A DNA stretch of 64,000 bases, from assembly GCF_014650175.1 (NCBI RefSeq), contig NZ_BMUL01000008.1, positions 1 through 64,000 on the forward strand, read 5' to 3'. Shown in pieces: positions 36,997 to 45,631 of the stretch. Position numbers and translations under genes: made by a program. This DNA is from Streptomyces termitum (lineage in GTDB: Bacteria > Actinomycetota > Actinomycetes > Streptomycetales > Streptomycetaceae). The notes under the pieces were generated by a model. That model was not told where the DNA came from. It made no database searches and was given only the letters and a program-made list of their open reading frames with translations. The first letter of the stretch is position 1. Each line of letters opens with the position of its first letter.

Positions 36997-37803
36997 GCGG
37001 AAGGCCGCGAGCGTCGGTGTCCCCCTCCCCCGGTCCAGCACCCCGAAGACGACCTCGTCGAAGTGGCCGGCGAACCGCCCCTCCCCCGTCAGCAGCGCGT
37101 GGAAGGCGCCCGCGACCTGGGCGGGGTCGTTGCGGAAGACTCCGCAGCCCCAGGCGCCCAGGACGATCCGGCGGTACCCCCCGGCGACGGCGGTCTCCAG
37201 GACCCGTTCGGCGCGGGAGGCCAGGGCGGCGGGGATCAGGTGGGCCCGCTCGGGGGCGGTGCGGTGGATCACGCCGGCGTTGGGCGCGGGCGAGGTGAGG
37301 AAGCCGACGGTGAAGGGGGTGGTGAGCAGGTCGCCCCGGTCGTCGCGGAAGACCGGCACTCGGGGCGAGTGGATCACCCGGTCGGTGTAGAAGGTGTCCC
37401 GGTCGGCGCGGTGGTGCTCGTAGTAGGCGGGGGCGCGGAGCAGGGTGGCGTACAGGGCGGAGGAGCGGCAGAGGGCCTCTTCCTGGGCCTGGGCGCCGTT
37501 GAGGTAGCCGCCGCCGGGGTTGCGGGCGGAGGCGAAGTTCAGGACGGCGACCGGGCTGCCGGGGTCGGCGGCGGTCATCCGGCGGGCGGCGGCGAGGCTG
37601 CTCTCGCCGGTGACCTCGATCCGGCCGGCGCGGCCGGTGCTGGGGGTGGCGGGGACGGGCTCGGGGCCGTACAGACGGGTTCCCGCCAGGGCGGCGGCGA
37701 GGTCCTCCGCGAGGGAGACGGTCCGCCCGTCGGGGGCGGTGTAGGCACCCGAGGCGACGATCTCCTCGGTGTGCCGCGCGGTCTCGCGCAGTCGTGCACT
37801 CAT
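36973..37803 (-). CDS. microbial-type poly(ADP-ribose) glycohydrolase-like protein (TIGR02452 family)
   Basis: A 276-residue macrodomain-fold protein. The PARG signature is intact: NPGGGYLNGAQAQEEALCRSS (GGG followed by QEE, about residues 95-110), where the Glu pair catalyses hydrolysis of ADP-ribose linkages. A later GAWGCGVFRNDPAQVA completes the fold. Start ATG 37803 is chosen; ATG 37815 is four codons earlier and equally without a ribosome site. No ADP-ribosyltransferase gene is adjacent. The last residues (FRRILDPES) are encoded by the heptanucleotide array. Confidence 0.82.
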   Translation of the reverse strand: MSARLRETARHTEEIVASGAYTAPDGRTVSLAEDLAAALAGTRLYGPEPVPATPSTGRAGRIEVTGESSLAAARRMTAADPGSPVAVLNFASARNPGGGYLNGAQAQEEALCRSSALYATLLRAPAYYEHHRADRDTFYTDRVIHSPRVPVFRDDRGDLLTTPFTVGFLTSPAPNAGVIHRTAPERAHLIPAALASRAERVLETAVAGGYRRIVLGAWGCGVFRNDPAQVAGAFHALLTGEGRFAGHFDEVVFGVLDRGRGTPTLAAFRRILDPES

Positions 37804-38033
37804 GTCCGGCAGCATGATCGTCGTACGCGCCGCCGGACAAACGGTTTTTCCGGCCCCCGTCGCGGAGGTGCCCCGGGCGCGTCGCGGGGTCGGGGGCGTT
37901 TTACGGACGATCGGGGGCACAGGGGGCGCGCGAGGGGGCGCCCAGGCGCTCTTGCACGCCGTCCGGCGGTGGCTTTAGGTGGAAGGCAGCGGCTTCCCGA
38001 CCGGTTCCGCGACCAGCACCTGGAGGTGCACGG

Positions 38034-39293
38034 ATGGCGCCCAGCGGTACCCCGCGCGGCGGACCGCCCCTCACTGAGGAGGCGGCGGAGGACCTGTTGC
38101 GCTGCATCTGCTTCAAGACCGGCCCGCCCCGGACCGTGGGGGCGGAGCTGGAGTGGCTCGTCCACGATCTGCGCGACCCGCGCGAGCCGGTGCCGCCGGC
38201 CCGGCTGACGGCCGCCCTCGACAGCGTGCGGTCGCTGCCGCTGGTGTCGGCCCTGACCTTCGAGCCCGGCGGGCAGCTGGAGCTCAGCTCGCGGCCGGCC
38301 GGCTCCCTGATGGAGTGCCTGGACTCGCTCGCCTCCGACCTGGCGGCGGTGCGCGCGGCGCTGGCTCCGCTCGGTCTGACGCTGAGCGGGTACGGCGTGG
38401 ACCCGTGGCACGCGCCGCGCGAGCGCGTGCTGCGCGAACCCCGGTACGACGCGATGGAGACCGCGCTCGGGCGGACGGGCCCGGGGGGCCGGGCCATGAT
38501 GTGCGAGTCGGCCTCCGTCCAGGTCTGCCTGGACGCGGGGTACGAGGAGCCGGGGCCGCTCGGGCACCTGCGCCGCTGGGAGCTGGCCCATCTGCTCGGC
38601 GCGGTCCTGGTGGCGGTCTTCGCCAACTCCCCGCAGCACGGCGGGCGGCGCACCGGCTGGCGTTCCACTCGGCAGGCGCTGTGGGCCGGGCTCGACCCCC
38701 GGCGGACGCTGGCGCCGCCGGCCGACCGGGAGCCGCGCACCCGCTGGGCGGCGCACGTCCTGGACACGCCGGTGCTCTGCGTACGCGCCGAGGAGGGTCC
38801 GTGGCTGGTGCCGGAGGGGCTGACGTTCCGGGAGTGGCTGCGGACGGGGCTGCCGCGTCCGGCCGACGCCGACGACCTGCGCTACCACATGACGACGCTC
38901 TTCCCGCCGGTCCGGCCGCGCGGCCACCTGGAGTTGCGGATGATCGACGCGCAGCCGGGCGCGGACGGCTGGATGGTGCCGGTGGCGCTGGCCACGGCGG
39001 TCTTCGAGGACCCCGAGGCGGCCGAGGCGGCCCACCGGGCGGTGCGGCCGCTGGCGGAGCTGGCGGGTCCCGAGCCGGCGCCGCGCAATCCGCTGTGGAC
39101 GCGGGCGGCCCGGGACGGGCTGGCCGATCCGGCGCTGCACGCGGCGGCGCTGGAGGTGTTCGCGGCGGCCGGTCCGGCGCTGCGGCGGGTCGGCGCGAAC
39201 GAGCCGGTGCGGCGGGCGGTGGACGCCTTCCGGGAGCGGTACGTGGAGCCCGGCGGCTGTCCGGCCGTCGAGCTGGGGGCGAGCGCCCCGTGA
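38034..39293 (+). CDS. egtA: glutamate-cysteine ligase EgtA (ergothioneine biosynthesis)
   Basis: A 419-residue GCS2-type ligase from ATG 38034 with GGAGGT upstream. It makes gamma-glutamylcysteine, the sulfur donor for EgtB. Visible blocks are VGAELEWLVHD, FEPGGQLELSS and, later, CESASVQVCLD. It starts the egtABCD operon, overlapping egtB by 4 nt (GTGA). The 230 nt before it show no gene. Confidence 0.93.
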   Translation: MAPSGTPRGGPPLTEEAAEDLLRCICFKTGPPRTVGAELEWLVHDLRDPREPVPPARLTAALDSVRSLPLVSALTFEPGGQLELSSRPAGSLMECLDSLASDLAAVRAALAPLGLTLSGYGVDPWHAPRERVLREPRYDAMETALGRTGPGGRAMMCESASVQVCLDAGYEEPGPLGHLRRWELAHLLGAVLVAVFANSPQHGGRRTGWRSTRQALWAGLDPRRTLAPPADREPRTRWAAHVLDTPVLCVRAEEGPWLVPEGLTFREWLRTGLPRPADADDLRYHMTTLFPPVRPRGHLELRMIDAQPGADGWMVPVALATAVFEDPEAAEAAHRAVRPLAELAGPEPAPRNPLWTRAARDGLADPALHAAALEVFAAAGPALRRVGANEPVRRAVDAFRERYVEPGGCPAVELGASAP

Positions 39294-40612
39294 GCGGCCC
39301 GGACGCCCCCGGGGCAAAGGCCCTGCGGACCCGGGCCCTTGAGGCGCTGACCGCCGCCCGGGCCCGTACCGCGCTGCTGACCGAGTGTGTGGACGACGGC
39401 GAACTGACCGCCCAGCACTCGCCGTTGATGTCGCCTCTGGTGTGGGACCTGGCACACATCGGGAACCAGGAGGAGCAGTGGCTGTGGCGGGCGGTCGGGG
39501 GCCGGGAGGCGCTGCGGCCCGAGATCGACCCGCTGTACGACGCCTTCGAGCACCCCCGGTCCGAGCGGCCGTCGCTGCCGCTGCTGCCGCCGGACGAGGC
39601 GCGGGCGTACGCCGCCGGGGTGCGGGACCGGGTCCTCGACGTGCTGGCCGGATCCCGCATGGAAGGCCGCCCCCTGCTCGCGGACGGCTTCGCCTTCGGG
39701 ATGGTCGCCCAGCACGAACAGCAGCACGACGAGACCATGCTGATCACCCATCAGCTGCGGAAGGGTCCTGCGGTGCTGCACGCTCCTCCGCCCCCGGCGC
39801 ACCCCTCCGTACCGCTCCCCGCCGAAGTCCTGGTGCCGGGCGGTCCGTTCACGATGGGCACCTCGGACGAGCCGTGGGCGCTGGACAACGAGCGTCCCGC
39901 GCACACCCGTTCCGTGGCCGCCTTCCACATCGACACCGTGCCGGTCACCAACGGCGCCTATCTGGCGTTCATGGCGGACGGCGGCTACACCGACCGGCGG
40001 TGGTGGCGCCCGGAGGGGTGGGAGCAGGTGCGCGCGCACGCCCTGGTGGCGCCGCTGTTCTGGCGGCAGGAGGGCGGGCGGTGGCTGCGCCGCCGGTTCG
40101 GGGTGACCGAGCCGGTGCCGGAGGACGAGCCCGTCCTGCACGTGAGCTGGTACGAGGCGGACGCGTACGCCCGCTGGGCGGGGCGGCGGCTGCCGACGGA
40201 GGCCGAGTGGGAGAAGGCGGCCCGGTACGACCCGGTCACCGGCCGCTCGCGCCGCTACCCGTGGGGCGACGCCGACCCGGGCCCGGACCACGCCAACCTG
40301 GGGCAGCGGCACCTGCGTCCCGCGCGGGCGGGCGGCTATCCGGCGGGCGCCTCGCCGCTCGGGGTGCGCCAGCTCATCGGCGACGTGTGGGAGTGGACGG
40401 CGAGCGACTTCCTGCCGTACCCGGGCTTCCGGGCGTTCCCGTACAAGGAGTACTCGGAGGTGTTCTTCGGCGCCGCCCACAAGGTGCTGCGCGGCGGTTC
40501 CTTCGCGGTGGACGCGGTGGCCTGCCGGGGGACCTTCCGCAACTGGGACCATCCGGTGCGGCGGCAGATCTTCTCCGGCTTCCGCACCGCCCGTTCCACG
40601 GAGCCGGGCTGA
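39290..40612 (+). CDS. egtB: ergothioneine synthase EgtB (iron-dependent sulfoxide synthase)
   Basis: A 440-residue non-haem iron enzyme that joins gamma-glutamylcysteine (or cysteine) to hercynine through a sulfoxide. The N-terminal DinB-like domain supplies the iron ligands: DLAHIGNQEEQ at about residue 56 and HEQQHDE at about 142-148. The C-terminal half is an FGE-sulfatase domain (PGGPFTMGTSDEPWALDNER to GDVWEWTASDF). The start is GTG 39290, overlapping egtA; the stop overlaps egtC by one base. Confidence 0.94.
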   Translation: MSGPDAPGAKALRTRALEALTAARARTALLTECVDDGELTAQHSPLMSPLVWDLAHIGNQEEQWLWRAVGGREALRPEIDPLYDAFEHPRSERPSLPLLPPDEARAYAAGVRDRVLDVLAGSRMEGRPLLADGFAFGMVAQHEQQHDETMLITHQLRKGPAVLHAPPPPAHPSVPLPAEVLVPGGPFTMGTSDEPWALDNERPAHTRSVAAFHIDTVPVTNGAYLAFMADGGYTDRRWWRPEGWEQVRAHALVAPLFWRQEGGRWLRRRFGVTEPVPEDEPVLHVSWYEADAYARWAGRRLPTEAEWEKAARYDPVTGRSRRYPWGDADPGPDHANLGQRHLRPARAGGYPAGASPLGVRQLIGDVWEWTASDFLPYPGFRAFPYKEYSEVFFGAAHKVLRGGSFAVDAVACRGTFRNWDHPVRRQIFSGFRTARSTEPG

Positions 40613-41364
40613 TGTGCCGTCACCTCGCCTATCTGGGCGATCCGGTGGCGCTCGGCGCGCTCCTCGTCCGGCCGCCGCACGCGCTGCTCCGGCAGGCGTG
40701 GGAGCCCCGGACGCAAAGCAGCGGGGTGGTGAACGCGGACGGCTTCGGCGTCGGCTGGTACGCGGACGGGGACCCGGTCCCGGCCCGGTACCGGCGCGCC
40801 GGGCCGATCTGGGGCGACCTGTCCTTCGCCGACCTCGCCCGGGTGGTGCGCAGCGGAGCGCTGCTCGGCGCGGTGCGGGGCGCGACGCTGCCGGGCGCGG
40901 ACGGGGAGGCCGCGGCGGCGCCGTTCGCCTCGGGGCGGTGGCTGTTCAGCCACAACGGCGCCGTGCCGGGCTGGCCCGGGTCGCTGGCGCCGCTGGCCGC
41001 GGCGCTGCCGGCGGCCGAGCTGCTGGAGCTGGCGGCGCGGACCGACTCGGCGCTGCTGTGGGCGCTCGTGCTGCGCCGGCTGCGGTCCGGCCAGGGGCCG
41101 GGGGACGCGCTCGCCGGGACCGTGACGGCGGCGGCCGAGGCCGCGCCGGGGGCCCGGCTCAACCTGCTGCTGACCGACGGTGCCGTGATCGCGGCGACCG
41201 CGTGGGGGAACAGCCTGTGGTACCTGGCGGAGCCCGGCCTGGCGGTCGTGGCGTCCGAACCGTACGACGACGATCCGCGCTGGCGGGAGGTGCCCGGGCA
41301 CACGCTGGTCACCGCCACCCGGGCGGCCGTCGTCCTCACCCCGCTCAAGGAGTCGTCCGCGTGA
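40612..41364 (+). CDS. egtC: gamma-glutamyl hercynylcysteine sulfoxide amidohydrolase EgtC
   Basis: A 250-residue class II glutamine-amidotransferase-fold hydrolase. The catalytic N-terminal nucleophile is Cys2 (MCRHLAYLG). FSHNGAVPGWP and LAARTDSALLWALVL follow. It removes the gamma-glutamyl group after EgtB. One-base overlap with egtB and GTGA overlap with egtD indicate a translationally coupled operon. Confidence 0.93.
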   Translation: MCRHLAYLGDPVALGALLVRPPHALLRQAWEPRTQSSGVVNADGFGVGWYADGDPVPARYRRAGPIWGDLSFADLARVVRSGALLGAVRGATLPGADGEAAAAPFASGRWLFSHNGAVPGWPGSLAPLAAALPAAELLELAARTDSALLWALVLRRLRSGQGPGDALAGTVTAAAEAAPGARLNLLLTDGAVIAATAWGNSLWYLAEPGLAVVASEPYDDDPRWREVPGHTLVTATRAAVVLTPLKESSA

Positions 41365-42326
41365 GCACGTTCCAGCTGACCCGTACCCTCGCCCCCGACG
41401 CGGCCGCCGCCGACCTGCGCGCCGACGTGCTGCGCGGGCTGACCGGCACGCCCAAGGCGCTGCCGCCGAAGTGGTTCTACGACGCGCGCGGCAGCGAGCT
41501 GTTCGACGCGATCACCCGGCTGCCCGAGTACTACCCGACCCGGGCCGAGCGGGAGATCCTGGTCGCGCGGGCGCCGGAGATCGCGGCGGCGACCGGGGCC
41601 GGGACCCTGGTGGAGCTGGGGTCCGGCTCGTCGGAGAAGACCCGGTTCCTGATCGACGCGCTGCGGCCGGGGCTGGCCGCGTACGTGCCGGTGGACGTGA
41701 GCGAGTCGGCGCTGAAGGGGGCCGCCGAGGCGCTGCTCACCGACCGCCCCGAACTGCGGGTGCACGCGCTGGTCGCCGACTTCACCCGGGGGATCTCCCT
41801 GCCGGACACCCCCGGGCCCCGGCTGGTGGCCTTCCTCGGCGGGACGATCGGGAACCTGCTGCCCGGGGAGCGGCGGGCCTTCCTGCGGTCGGTGCGGGCG
41901 ATGACCTCGCCCGGCGACGCCTTCCTGCTCGGCACCGACCTGGTGAAGGACGAGCCGACCCTGGTGGCCGCGTACGACGACGCGGCCGGGGTGACGGCGG
42001 CGTTCAACAAGAACGTGCTGGCCGTGATCGACCGGGAGCTCGGCGCGGACGCCGACCCCGACGACTTCGACCACGTGGCCCGCTGGGACCGGGAGCGGGA
42101 GTGGATCGAGATGCGGCTGCGCGCCCGGCACGCGCTGACCGTGAAGATCCCCGGCCTCGACCTGGCGGTGCCGTTCGCGGCGGGCGAGGAGCTGCGGACC
42201 GAGGTGTCGGCGAAGTTCCGTCAGGAAGGGGTGCGGGCGGAGCTGGCGGCGGCCGGGCTCGACCTGGTGCGGTGGTGGACGGACGAGGAGGGCCGGTTCG
42301 CGCTCTCGCTGGCGACGGCCCGGTAG
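41361..42326 (+). CDS. egtD: histidine N-alpha-methyltransferase EgtD
   Basis: A 321-residue SAM methyltransferase that trimethylates histidine to hercynine. It has the characteristic LPPKWFYDARGSELFDAITR block, EYYPTRAEREIL and the SAM motif ELGSGSSEKTRFLIDAL. It is last of the operon. Its 3' end overlaps the convergent acyltransferase reading frame by 106 bp. Confidence 0.95.
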   Translation: MSTFQLTRTLAPDAAAADLRADVLRGLTGTPKALPPKWFYDARGSELFDAITRLPEYYPTRAEREILVARAPEIAAATGAGTLVELGSGSSEKTRFLIDALRPGLAAYVPVDVSESALKGAAEALLTDRPELRVHALVADFTRGISLPDTPGPRLVAFLGGTIGNLLPGERRAFLRSVRAMTSPGDAFLLGTDLVKDEPTLVAAYDDAAGVTAAFNKNVLAVIDRELGADADPDDFDHVARWDREREWIEMRLRARHALTVKIPGLDLAVPFAAGEELRTEVSAKFRQEGVRAELAAAGLDLVRWWTDEEGRFALSLATAR

Positions 42327-43279
42327 CGGGCGGGGGCGGAGACGGGGAGCGAGGGGCGTACGGGGGCTGTGGGACGTACGGGAACGGAGACGGGGACAGC
42401 GGCCGGAGCGGGAACCGGGGCAGGAGCGGGAACAGGGCCCGGGACACGAGCGGGGACGGCGGCGGAGGCGAGGGCGTGCTGGGCGGCGGTGGCCAGGCTC
42501 CTGCGGTCGGGATACTGAATCACGGATATCGGATCCAATATTCGTATCTCGGCCACAAGCCCCCGGGCCCGCGCGATCCGCCAGAGCGACGCACCGAGCG
42601 GGTCCTCCCCCACGTACGCCGCCGCTCCGGTCGGCCGGTAGCCGATCCGTACCGGCTGGATATCGGATCCGGTGTCCACAGCGGCCTGGAAGAGGGCCGG
42701 ACGGAACCGCCCACCCGCCCGTCCGCACCACGTCGAGCCCTCCGGGAAGGCCGTCACCCGGCCGCCGGCGGCGAGCGCGCCGGCGACCTCGCGCACGGTG
42801 CCGGGGAGCCGGCGCAGCCCGTCGCGGTCGATGAAGACGGTGCCGCCGAGGGCCGCGAGGGCGCCGAGCAGCGGCCAGCCGCGCACCTCGGCCTTGGCGA
42901 CCATCCGGCCGGGCAGGACGGCGGCGACCAGGGGGACGTCCAGCCAGGAGACGTGGTTGGCGACCACGAGCAGCGGCCGGCCGGCGGGCGGCGGGGCGCC
43001 GTGGACGGTCAGCCGGACGCCGAAGGCGCGGACCACCGCCCGCACCCAGCGCCGGACCAGGGCGAGCCGGGCGGCGGCGGGCAGGAGGCCGGCCGCCGGG
43101 AGGAGGACCACGCCGAGCAGGACGGCCGCGCAGCCGGCCGCGAGGCGGGCGCAGGCGAGCGGCGCGGGCACCGGCGCCGCCGCGGGCTCCCCCGCGGGGT
43201 CCGGATGGGCCGCGCACCGGACGCCCGGGGTGCAGGGCGCCGTGGGGAGCCACGGCGACGGCGGCGCGGCGGCGGTCAC
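42221..43279 (-). CDS. 1-acyl-glycerol-phosphate-type acyltransferase (OlsA-like)
   Basis: A 352-residue PlsC-family membrane enzyme from GTG 43279, overlapping the upstream gene stop by 4 nt. It has a hydrophobic N-terminal segment, the HX4D motif NHVSWLD at about residue 105 and FPEGST at about 177. Beside a hemolysin-type GNAT it is probably the OlsA-like O-acyltransferase completing ornithine (or other aminoacyl) lipids. The last 90 residues are a Pro/Ala/Val-rich tail encoded by a degenerate hexamer-like tract and the antisense of egtD, so the true C-terminus may be shorter. Two blocks of the heptanucleotide repeat family lie in its coding sequence. Confidence 0.75.
   Translation of the reverse strand: MTAAAPPSPWLPTAPCTPGVRCAAHPDPAGEPAAAPVPAPLACARLAAGCAAVLLGVVLLPAAGLLPAAARLALVRRWVRAVVRAFGVRLTVHGAPPPAGRPLLVVANHVSWLDVPLVAAVLPGRMVAKAEVRGWPLLGALAALGGTVFIDRDGLRRLPGTVREVAGALAAGGRVTAFPEGSTWCGRAGGRFRPALFQAAVDTGSDIQPVRIGYRPTGAAAYVGEDPLGASLWRIARARGLVAEIRILDPISVIQYPDRRSLATAAQHALASAAVPARVPGPVPAPAPVPAPAAVPVSVPVRPTAPVRPSLPVSAPARYRAVASESANRPSSSVHHRTRSSPAAASSARTPS
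42510..42551. repeat. heptanucleotide repeat block inside the acyltransferase gene (6 units)
   Basis: GGATACT GAATCAC GGATATC, then GGATCCA ATATTCG TATCTCG in strict 7-nt phase. It is the same family as the array at 36878-36996 and encodes the ILDPISVIQYPD segment on the minus strand. Confidence 0.6.
42658..42678. repeat. heptanucleotide repeat block inside the acyltransferase gene (3 units)
   Basis: GGATATC GGATCCG GTGTCCA, three 7-nt units (21 bp) that encode DTGSDIQ on the minus strand, related to the larger array. Confidence 0.5.
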
Positions 43280-44130
43280 GGGGCCGGGACGAGCGAGAGG
43301 AAGTGGCGCAGGTAGCGCGGGTTGGTCCGGCGCAGCGAGAGCAGCACGTAGAGGTCGGCGACGCCGAAGTCGGGGTCGTGGGCGGGGGCGCCGCAGACCC
43401 GGGCGCCGAGCCGGATGTAGCCGCGGAGCAGCGGCGGGAGTTCGGTGCGGCCCTCGGGGCGGGCGACGCCGTCGGCGTTCCAGAGCCGGTGCGGGGTGAC
43501 CCAGTACTCCTCGGGGGCGAGGTGCTGGGCCTTGACGGTGTCCCAGGTGGCGGCTGCCAGCGCGCCGCCGTCGGCGAGCGGGAGGGAGCAGCAGCCGGCC
43601 AGCCACTCGTGGCCGGTGCGGGTCATGTAGCGGGCGAGGCCGGCCCAGATGAGGGCTATCACGGCGCCGTTGCGGTGGGCGGGGTGGACGCAGGAGCGGC
43701 CGACCTCGACCAGGCCGGGGCGGAGCGGGGCGAGGCGGGAGAGGTCGAACTCGGTCTCCGAGTAGAGCCGGCCGGTGGCGGCGGCCCGCTCGGGCGGCAG
43801 GATGCGGTAGGTGCCGACGACCTCGCCGGTGGTCTCCTCGCGGACCAGGAGGTGGTCGCAGTGGTCGTCGAAGGCGTCGACGTCGAGCCCCGGCTCGGGG
43901 CTGTCGAGGCGGGCGCCCATCTCCCCGGCGAAGACCAGGTGGCGCAGCCGCTGGGCGGCGCGGACCTCCTCCTGGTCGCGGGCGAGCCCCACGACGTAGC
44001 GGGGCTCGGGCCGTCCGCCGCCGTCGGCCGGGCCGGGCTGCGCGGGGAGCCCGAAGGCGGGCTGGATGCCCGCCGGCAGGGGGACGGCGGGGGCGGTGGA
44101 GTCGGCGAGCGCGTGCGAGGGAGCGGGCAT
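43276..44130 (-). CDS. hemolysin-type GNAT N-acyltransferase (OlsB-like)
   Basis: A 284-residue acyltransferase from ATG 44130 with GGAGGAG upstream. It has the OlsB/hemolysin-like pattern: RYVVGLARDQEEVRAAQRLR at about residue 44, FDDHCDHLLV, VVGTYRILPP and EVGRSCVHPAHRNG. Such enzymes N-acylate ornithine (or a similar amino acid) from an acyl-ACP to give the lyso-lipid. It is coupled by overlap to the PlsC-type gene, a probable two-step aminolipid pathway. Confidence 0.78.
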   Translation of the reverse strand: MPAPSHALADSTAPAVPLPAGIQPAFGLPAQPGPADGGGRPEPRYVVGLARDQEEVRAAQRLRHLVFAGEMGARLDSPEPGLDVDAFDDHCDHLLVREETTGEVVGTYRILPPERAAATGRLYSETEFDLSRLAPLRPGLVEVGRSCVHPAHRNGAVIALIWAGLARYMTRTGHEWLAGCCSLPLADGGALAAATWDTVKAQHLAPEEYWVTPHRLWNADGVARPEGRTELPPLLRGYIRLGARVCGAPAHDPDFGVADLYVLLSLRRTNPRYLRHFLSLVPAP

Positions 44131-44169
44131 GGCGGTCTCCTCCGGCGTACGGAAGGGGAAGGGGCGGTA

Positions 44170-44194
44170 CCGGCCCGCGCGTGGTGCGGGCCGG
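44170..44194 (-). terminator. hairpin downstream of the sugar-binding lipoprotein gene
   Basis: A 9-bp stem CCGGCCCGC / GCGGGCCGG (44170-44178 with 44186-44194), flanked by a further GGGG/CCCC pairing, lies 100 nt after the stop at 44294 on the minus strand. Confidence 0.45.
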
Positions 44195-44293
44195 CCCCTT
44201 ACTTCTTCCGCCGCCGGCTGGATTCGACATGACCGGCCGGGGGATCGCGGGTGTGGGAAGGCTGAATGCTCTGCGGCGGCCTTCCCGGGGCCG

Positions 44294-45544
44294 CTATTCG
44301 GCGAGGGTCTCCGTGATCGCCTGCGAGGCGGTGCGGGCCGCCTTCGCGGCGTCCTTGCCCTCCAGGACGGCGGTCATGAAGGGCTTGATCGGGTTGTCGC
44401 CCTCGACGTTGGCCCACTGCGGGGAGTTCGGGGTGGCGCGGCCGTTGGCGGCGCCTGCGGCCATGGCGGCGGTGGCCTCCTGGCCGGAGACGACGGAGGC
44501 GAGGCCCTTCTTGTTGGGCACGTAGCCCATGGAGCGGGCGAGGTCGGTCTGCCACTTCTCGCCGGCCAGCGCCTTGACGACGTCGAGTGCGGCGGCCCGG
44601 TCGGGGGCGTTCTCCGGGATGATCAGGTCGGAGCCGCCGATGAAGACCGCGCCGGGGGTGCCGGCCTTCTTGCCGGGGAGGGGGAAGTAGCCGAGCTTGT
44701 CCTTGAGGCCGGGGTTGGCCTTGAGGATGGCGGGGATGGCGCTGGGCACGGCGATCAGCTGGGCGACGTCGCCCCGGGCGAAGACCTCGGCCTGCGGCGG
44801 GCTCTGCTCGTCGGCGTTCTTCGGGCCGGAGCCGAGGGACTGGAGGCTCTTGTAGAAGTCCATGCCGCGCAGGGCCGCGGGGGTGTGGAGGGCGCCGGTC
44901 CACTCGCCGTTCTCGTCGTCGGCGAGCTCGCCGCCCTCGTCCCAGATGAAGCCGGCGAGGGTGTACCAGTCCTGGCCCGCCAGGTAGATGCCCTGGGAGC
45001 CCTGCTTGTTGAGCTTCTCGGTGGTGGTGAGCCACTCCGCGCGCGTGGCCGGCGGCTTGTCGACGCCCGCCTGGGCGAACAGGTCCTTGTTGTAGATCAC
45101 GATGCGGTTGGCGGCGTACCAGGGGATGCCGTACTGGGAGCCGCCGATGCTGCCGGGCTCGGCGAGACCGGGCAGCCAGTCGGAGCTGCCGAGGTCGCGG
45201 ACGGACTCCAGGGTGAGGTCGTAGAGCCGGTCGGTGTCGGCGTACTGGGCGACCTGGGTGTTGCCGACCTCGATGACGTCGGGGCCGCCGCCGCCCTTGA
45301 TGGCCTCGGTGACCTTCTTGCCGATGCCGGTCCACTCCTGGATCGTGACGTTGAGCTTGACGCCGTCGTGCTCGTCCTCGTACGCCTTGGTGAAGCGGTT
45401 GAGGAAGTCCTCGCTGACGCTGTCCCGCATGAGCCATATGTCGACCGTACGGGTCTGGCTCCCTGAGCCCGGCAACAGTCCGCAGCCCGCGAGGGAGAGC
45501 GCTGCGGCGGCGGCCAGCGGGCATGCGAGAGAGCGGTTCTTCAC
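44294..45544 (-). CDS. orphan sugar ABC transporter substrate-binding lipoprotein
   Basis: A 416-residue family 1 solute-binding lipoprotein from GTG 45544 (AAGGTGA upstream). The lipobox is LAGC at about residue 20. The mature domain starts TVDIWLMRDSVSEDF, and ADDENGEWTGALHTPAALRG and AVFIGGSDLIIPENA fit sugar-binding MalE/ChvE-like proteins. No permease or ATPase gene is adjacent, so its transporter is elsewhere. The DasR-like operator in its promoter suggests an amino-sugar, chito-oligosaccharide or related ligand, which is inference. Confidence 0.85.
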   Translation of the reverse strand: MKNRSLACPLAAAAALSLAGCGLLPGSGSQTRTVDIWLMRDSVSEDFLNRFTKAYEDEHDGVKLNVTIQEWTGIGKKVTEAIKGGGGPDVIEVGNTQVAQYADTDRLYDLTLESVRDLGSSDWLPGLAEPGSIGGSQYGIPWYAANRIVIYNKDLFAQAGVDKPPATRAEWLTTTEKLNKQGSQGIYLAGQDWYTLAGFIWDEGGELADDENGEWTGALHTPAALRGMDFYKSLQSLGSGPKNADEQSPPQAEVFARGDVAQLIAVPSAIPAILKANPGLKDKLGYFPLPGKKAGTPGAVFIGGSDLIIPENAPDRAAALDVVKALAGEKWQTDLARSMGYVPNKKGLASVVSGQEATAAMAAGAANGRATPNSPQWANVEGDNPIKPFMTAVLEGKDAAKAARTASQAITETLAE

Positions 45545-45631
45545 GACGTCACCTTCGGTTCACTACACGACGGCAGGGGACTGACCCGGCATGGGGGGAC
45601 CGAACGGGATGTTCGCGCGGGTATGTGGCCT

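Noticed and set aside
36501..37298. Plus-strand frame with DPGS/DPMS heptapeptide repeats
   Set aside because: The peptide periodicity is a by-product of the 7-bp DNA repeat; no start site, and it is antisense to two real genes.
42340..42470. GGGAAC/GGGGAC-like degenerate repeats as a regulatory array
   Set aside because: Irregular spacing; most simply the low-complexity coding of a Pro/Ala/Val tail on the minus strand.
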